From positions 1-19,133 of the forward strand of contig CALHZE010000209.1 of assembly GCA_938040915.1 (NCBI GenBank): a stretch of 19,133 nucleotides of DNA, written 5' to 3'. Positions 15,565 to 19,133 of the stretch are shown here, one piece after another. The notes beneath the pieces are model-generated. The model ran no database searches and was not told the DNA's origin. It worked only from the letters and a program-made list of their open reading frames with translations. Position 1 is the first letter of the stretch. Every line of letters starts with the position of its first letter. The translations under genes were made by a program, and so were the position numbers. Source of the stretch: an uncultured Bacteroidia bacterium (GTDB taxonomy: Bacteria; Bacteroidota; Bacteroidia; Bacteroidales; CAJPTX01).

Positions 15565-15691
15565 GTGATTCTTACGCAGCGTTTACGCGGACGGCGGGTA
15601 AGCGGTCTTAGCGCTGGCTGGGCGGAGGGCGTGATGCGGGGTAATGGCTAATCTGAATGGCGGGAGCTCGTCTGGAGTGTGTTTATTGTTA

Positions 15692-15699
15692 TACCTTTG
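15692..15699 (+). promoter_or_regulatory. Putative -7 promoter element of the DUF4290-murA unit
   Basis: TACCTTTG is an exact TAnnTTTG match, identical to the elements before the sigma factor and recR. The usual TTTG about 20 nt upstream is not clear (only TCTG at 15671-15674, spacing 17). Transcription near 15706 leaves about 33 nt before the ATG at 15739. Confidence 0.5.
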
Positions 15700-15738
15700 C
15701 CCTTAAAATAGTTTGAAAGAGACGAAAGTAATAGCCTT

Positions 15739-16839
15739 ATGAGACAAACCCCTCACTTTATGGAATATAATACCCAACGGAAGAAGCTCGTGATGCCAGA
15801 GTATGGGCGTCACGTGCAACAGTTGGTAGAAAAACTCCTCTCTATTCGGGATCGCGACGAGCGCACGCGCGAGGCTTACCTCGTGGTGCAGATTATGTTG
15901 GGGCAGAACCCACAGCTCCGCAATGTAGAGGAACAGGAACGAAAGGTCTGGGAACACCTCTACATGATTTCGAATTACGAACTGGATGTGGATGCGCCCT
16001 ACCCCCTCACACGCCCGACAGTCTCGTCGGGAGTACATCGGCGACGCCACCTTCCATATCCGAAGCGTTTGGGAAAGATAAACCACTATGGGTCGCTTGC
16101 CCCAAAGATGTTGTCGGCCATCTGCCGGATACCGTCGCTGGAACGACAGCTCCGTTTCGGGTTGCAGACGGCGAACCAGATGAAACGTTGCTACCTTGAG
16201 TGGAATAAGAGCACGGTGGAAGATGCGGAGATTATCGCCGACGTAGAGCGTCTCTCGGGCGGGCAAATCGCTTTGGCTAATGCCGTACTTGAGGGATCGG
16301 AGTTCCCGCCACAGCGTCCTTTCCCTCCACAGCAGCGTCGTCCGCAACCCTCGCACAACAATGCGCAATTCGCACAAGGGCGTCAGTCACAGCAGCGTTT
16401 TAATCCGCGTAATGGTCAAAACCAGCCGAATAACGGACGTCCTCAGACGCAGCAAGGGGGAAAGGTGCCGATGGTGCAAGTAGCGCCACAGCGCCCACAG
16501 ATGCCTCGTATGACGCCCACCACACCTCCGCAGCGTCAGGGGACACAAGGTCAGCCGCCGCGGGGAGGACAACAGGGGCAATCACAGCCGCAACGTCAGC
16601 GTTTCCCACAGGGGCGTCAGACCCTGCCGGCGCAACAGCACTCGCAGGGTGGGCAACCCAATGAGTCGCAACCGAATCAGCCGCAGATTACGCCGCGAGT
16701 GGTGCGTCCCCAGATGAGACCCCCTCAGCAACGTCCTCAGCAACCCCATGTGGGGCAACCCACCGAGGGGCAGGAAAATCAGAATACAGGTCATTTGTGG
16801 ATTCGCAAACGTGGACGGAGGCGTCGTAGTGATTCGTAA
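15739..16839 (+). CDS. DUF4290-family protein with long Q/P-rich basic tail
   Basis: The protein has 366 residues. The first 190 or so form the DUF4290 domain, a conserved, probably helical domain of Bacteroidota with no known function (MEYNTQRKKLVMPEYGRHVQQLVE, IRDRDERTREAYLVVQIM, KVWEHLYMISNYELDVDAPY). From about residue 191 a low-complexity tail rich in Gln, Pro, Arg, Gly and Asn takes over and ends in HLWIRKRGRRRRSDS. The tail has neither a signal peptide nor a membrane helix, so the protein is cytosolic. The basic tail could bind nucleic acid or acidic surfaces, but that is inference. The stop codon touches the murA start with no gap, so the two proteins are translationally linked, which hints at a role near cell-wall synthesis. 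Confidence 0.87.
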   Translation: MRQTPHFMEYNTQRKKLVMPEYGRHVQQLVEKLLSIRDRDERTREAYLVVQIMLGQNPQLRNVEEQERKVWEHLYMISNYELDVDAPYPLTRPTVSSGVHRRRHLPYPKRLGKINHYGSLAPKMLSAICRIPSLERQLRFGLQTANQMKRCYLEWNKSTVEDAEIIADVERLSGGQIALANAVLEGSEFPPQRPFPPQQRRPQPSHNNAQFAQGRQSQQRFNPRNGQNQPNNGRPQTQQGGKVPMVQVAPQRPQMPRMTPTTPPQRQGTQGQPPRGGQQGQSQPQRQRFPQGRQTLPAQQHSQGGQPNESQPNQPQITPRVVRPQMRPPQQRPQQPHVGQPTEGQENQNTGHLWIRKRGRRRRSDS

Positions 16840-18147
16840 ATGGAGGCTTTTCGCATAGAAGGCGGTGTTCCGCTGACAGGGAAGATTCGCCCCAAGGGCG
16901 CAAAGAATGAGGCGTTGCAGGTGCTTTGTGCGGTGTTTTTAACCACAGAGCCTGTCCGGATCAACAATCTCCCGCGTATCCACGATGTGCTACGTCTCAT
17001 TGAGCTCTTGGTATTCTTGGGGGTGTCGGTCGAGTGGCATTCGGCGTCAGATTGTACGCTGTGTGCTCGCGGGGTGGATGTGAGGTTGTTGTTTACCGAG
17101 GAGTTTCGTCATCGTGCGGGGAAGATGCGGGGGTCGGTTATGTTGGCGGGTCCCTCGTTGGGGCGTTTTGCCGAGGCTTTTGTGCCTAAGCCGGGCGGGG
17201 ATAAGATAGGTCGTCGTCGTTTGGATACACACCTTGATGGTTTTCTCAAATTGGGTGCTACCCTCGAATATCGCCCTGAGTGTGACGGGTATCGTGTCTG
17301 TGGCGAGCAGCTTCGAGGGGCGTATATGCTCTTAGATGAGGCCTCGGTCACGGGGACAGCGAATATCATTATGGCGTCGGTGTTAGCCTCGGGCGAGACG
17401 ACTATCTTCAATGCGGCGTGTGAGCCATACGTACAGCAGTTGTGTCTTCTCTTACAACAAATGGGGGCACAGATTGAGGGGATTGGCTCCAATCTTCTGC
17501 GCATTCGGGGGGTGAGTTCGCTGCACGGGGCGACGCATACGTTGCTCCCAGATATGATAGAAGTGGGGTCGTTTATTGGGATGGCGGCGATCACACAGAG
17601 TGACATCACGATAGAGGATGTGCAATTGCCTCACCTCGGGATCATCCCCCACTCGTTTGCGCGTCTTGGCATAGCCTTAGAGGCGCAGGGGGACAACCTC
17701 GTGGTGCACGGTTCGCGTCCCTATCAGATTGAGACATTTATGGATGGCTCTATTATGACCATCGCCGATGCGCCGTGGCCAGGCTTGACGCCAGACTTAT
17801 TGAGTGTCTTCTTGGTGGTGGCGACCCAGGCGCAGGGAGCAGTGCTCATCCACCAAAAGATGTTTGAAAGTCGGCTCTTTTTTGTGGACAAGCTTATTGA
17901 CATGGGGGCACAGATTATCCTTTGCGATCCGCACCGTGCTACGGTAATCGGTTTGGCACGTCAGCAGAAATTGCGTGCTACGCAGATGACCTCGCCTGAC
18001 ATTCGAGCAGGTGTGGCTCTGCTTTTGGCCGCACTAGCAGCGGAGGGAACTAGCACTATCTATAATATCGAGCAGATCGATCGTGGTTACGAATCGATAG
18101 ATACCCGCTTGAATGCGCTTGGGGCACGGATCGAGCGACTCGTGTGA
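16840..18147 (+). CDS. murA: UDP-N-acetylglucosamine 1-carboxyvinyltransferase MurA, Asp-type active site
   Basis: MurA moves enolpyruvate from phosphoenolpyruvate to UDP-GlcNAc, the first committed step of peptidoglycan synthesis. The 435-residue protein starts with IEGGVPLTGKIRPKGAKNEAL, with substrate-binding K22. The catalytic loop reads PGGDKIGRRRLDTHLDGFLKLGA: D121 stands where E. coli MurA has Cys115. Later blocks include EASVTGTANIIMAS, the LPDMIEVGSFIGMAA segment, and GLTPDLLSVFLVVA with the conserved Pro-Asp. The C-terminal SPDIRAGVALLLAALAAEGTSTI is the usual end of the fold. A Cys-to-Asp change keeps activity but blocks alkylation by fosfomycin in known enzymes, so natural resistance is predicted. 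The gene begins directly after the DUF4290 stop codon. Confidence 0.96.
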   Translation: MEAFRIEGGVPLTGKIRPKGAKNEALQVLCAVFLTTEPVRINNLPRIHDVLRLIELLVFLGVSVEWHSASDCTLCARGVDVRLLFTEEFRHRAGKMRGSVMLAGPSLGRFAEAFVPKPGGDKIGRRRLDTHLDGFLKLGATLEYRPECDGYRVCGEQLRGAYMLLDEASVTGTANIIMASVLASGETTIFNAACEPYVQQLCLLLQQMGAQIEGIGSNLLRIRGVSSLHGATHTLLPDMIEVGSFIGMAAITQSDITIEDVQLPHLGIIPHSFARLGIALEAQGDNLVVHGSRPYQIETFMDGSIMTIADAPWPGLTPDLLSVFLVVATQAQGAVLIHQKMFESRLFFVDKLIDMGAQIILCDPHRATVIGLARQQKLRATQMTSPDIRAGVALLLAALAAEGTSTIYNIEQIDRGYESIDTRLNALGARIERLV

Positions 18148-18175
18148 CAAACTGTCGTACCCGTTTTTTACAACT

Positions 18176-18205
18176 GCCGTTCTGTCACTACGTGGGGAGG
18201 ACGGC
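18176..18205 (+). promoter_or_regulatory. Inverted repeat between murA and grpE, possible hairpin
   Basis: GCCGTTCT (18176-18183) can pair with AGGACGGC (18198-18205) across a 14-nt loop, with one U-G wobble. It is followed by an A/T-rich stretch (ATATTTCTTGCGTTTTT) and then grpE 37 nt later. It could be a weak terminator for murA or a regulatory hairpin in the grpE leader. It does not match the CIRCE heat-shock operator. Confidence 0.35.
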
Positions 18206-18242
18206 ATATTTCTTGCGTTTTTCCTTTCTCTAGGAAATAGAC

Positions 18243-18872
18243 ATGGTTACCACAATGGATAAGAAAAAGCATAACCACACGCCCAAGGACGAAGCGCCTA
18301 AGTGTGTGCCTACACAAGAAGAAACGGTAGAAACGGTGCAAGCCGAAGAGCTCCCCGCAGTGGACGAGCCGTGTGAGGAAACGAGCGAGGGCAACTCCGA
18401 GCCTGTCAATGTGAAGGAGCTCACCGAGCAGCTCGAGCTCGCCAAGCAGGAAGCCGAGGAGTGGAAAGACAAGTATTTGCGCCTGAGTGCTGAGTTTGAC
18501 AACTACCGCAAACGCACGTTGCGCGAGAAGCAAGAGTTGGTGGCTACGGCGAGTGAAGCGACGCTGACGAAACTCCTCCCCGTGGTTGACGATTTTGAGA
18601 GGGCATTGCAAAACAGCAACTCCGCTGACCCAGAGGCGATGCGTATGGGCTTAGAGTTGATTTATAAGCTCTTAACGCGTTTCTTACAAGAGAATGGCGT
18701 TTCGGAAATAGAGGCCATGCACCAAGAACTCAACACCGATTTTCATGATGCGGTAACGCAATTTAAGGTGGAAGATGAGTCGCTCCGTGGAAAGGTGGTC
18801 GATGTTTTGCGTAAGGGGTATTTGCTCAATGGGAGAGTGTTGCGTCACGCGCAAGTCGTGATAGGAGAGTAG
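18243..18872 (+). CDS. grpE: Nucleotide exchange factor GrpE
   Basis: GrpE releases ADP from the chaperone DnaK, allowing substrate turnover together with DnaJ. The protein is 209 residues. A charged, disordered N-terminus rich in Glu and Lys (about 1-55) is followed by a long coiled helix (LTEQLELAKQEAEEWKDKYLRL), the conserved SAEFDNYRKRTLREK motif (about 80-94), and LLPVVDDFERAL. The C-terminal beta domain ends with DVLRKGYLLNGRVLRHAQVVIGE, a typical family ending. Either ATG 18243 or ATG 18255 may be the start. dnaJ begins 14 bp later, so the pair is an operon, likely induced by heat or protein stress. Confidence 0.96.
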   Translation: MVTTMDKKKHNHTPKDEAPKCVPTQEETVETVQAEELPAVDEPCEETSEGNSEPVNVKELTEQLELAKQEAEEWKDKYLRLSAEFDNYRKRTLREKQELVATASEATLTKLLPVVDDFERALQNSNSADPEAMRMGLELIYKLLTRFLQENGVSEIEAMHQELNTDFHDAVTQFKVEDESLRGKVVDVLRKGYLLNGRVLRHAQVVIGE

Positions 18873-18886
18873 AGAGAATCGTATAG

Positions 18887-19133
18887 ATGGCAAAAAGAGA
18901 TTATTACGAAGTCCTTGGTGTCAGCAAGGGTGCCTCGGCTGATGAGCTGAAGAAGGCGTACCGAAAGCTGGCTATCAAGTACCATCCTGATAAGAATCCC
19001 GGAGATAAGGAAGCCGAAGAGAAGTTCAAGGAGCTTGCTGAGGCTTACGACGTCCTAAGTGACCCCGAGAAGAGAAAGCGCTACGATCAATTTGGCCACG
19101 CTGGTGTCGGTAGCAGTGCAAAATTGATCGTAA
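18887..19133 (+). CDS. dnaJ: Chaperone DnaJ, N-terminal part, cut by the window end
   Basis: Only the first 82 codons lie in the window. They encode the J domain, which stimulates the ATPase of DnaK: AKRDYYEVLGVSKGASADE, the helix AYRKLAIKY, the diagnostic HPD tripeptide (YHPDKNPG, about residues 33-40), and a final helix ending in RYDQFGHAGVG. The Gly/Phe region should follow. The last few codons (about 77-82, reading SAKLIV) do not look like a normal DnaJ glycine-rich linker and coincide with a short inverted copy of upstream sequence, so the final 15 or so bases may not be genuine. Confidence 0.95.
   Translation, partial: MAKRDYYEVLGVSKGASADELKKAYRKLAIKYHPDKNPGDKEAEEKFKELAEAYDVLSDPEKRKRYDQFGHAGVGSSAKLIV
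19082..19132. repeat. 12-bp inverted repeat at the right window edge inside dnaJ
   Basis: TACGATCAATTT at 19082-19093 is exactly inverted as AAATTGATCGTA at 19121-19132, one base from the window end. The first copy encodes the expected YDQF of the J domain. The second replaces the expected glycine-rich linker. A fold-back chimera at a contig end would give this picture. Confidence 0.75.

Noticed and set aside
15703..16377. Minus-strand frame of 224 codons opposite the DUF4290 gene
   Set aside because: The + strand frame has a recognised domain, promoter and linkage to murA; the reverse frame has no family character.
16300..16780. Repeated CAGCG/CCACAG motifs as a DNA-level repeat element
   Set aside because: They follow from Gln/Pro/Arg codon use in the tail of the DUF4290 protein; no regular period was found.
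18146..18169. GACA-AAC-TGTC followed by T6 after murA as a terminator
   Set aside because: The perfect stem is only 4 bp and the T-run is 7 nt away, so it would be unstable.

Overview
The window looks like a chromosomal segment of a Bacteroidota bacterium of the order Bacteroidales, most likely a Porphyromonas-like organism. The evidence is fourfold. Several families are typical of that phylum (a DUF4831 lipoprotein, DUF4783, DUF4290 and a 7TM-DISM sensor). One secreted protein ends in a type 9 secretion (T9SS) sorting domain. The putative promoters match the Bacteroidetes pattern (TTTG, about 20 nt, then TAnnTTTG). Gene order and housekeeping proteins also fit. Every gene I can support lies on the + strand.

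Layout. Bases 1-110 are ten copies of an 11-bp tandem repeat, followed by about 285 bp of noncoding leader with a promoter. A closely packed run then follows (397-7036): a sigma-70 family factor, rsmG (16S rRNA methyltransferase), a sensor histidine kinase with periplasmic TPRs, a NarL/LuxR-type response regulator that is split by an apparent frameshift, a DUF4831 lipoprotein, an M20 amidohydrolase and a small secreted DUF4783 protein. Short gaps and overlaps suggest one long operon or a few nested ones.

Next comes a large A+T-richer accessory gene (7130-9298) with its own promoter and a clear terminator. It encodes a secreted BspA-like protein with six 24-25-residue repeats, two Big2 domains and a T9SS C-terminal signal. 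After it, recR has its own promoter and is followed by a periplasmic TPR protein, a 7TM-DISM/GAF sensor without a visible output domain, a tiny Cys-containing lipoprotein, gpsA (glycerol-3-phosphate dehydrogenase) and pgi (glucose-6-phosphate isomerase). A further promoter precedes the DUF4290-murA pair. MurA carries Asp instead of the usual catalytic Cys, which predicts insensitivity to fosfomycin. The window closes with the heat-shock co-chaperones grpE and the start of dnaJ.

I do not see an obvious new multi-gene system such as a defence island, CRISPR array, prophage or transposon. The points most worth a second look are: the homopolymer-located frameshift that separates the acidic pocket of the response regulator from the rest of the protein; the T9SS-exported repeat protein; the 7TM-GAF sensor with no output domain; the Asp-type MurA; the edge tandem repeat; and a short inverted repeat exactly at the right end inside dnaJ that may be an assembly or amplification artefact.
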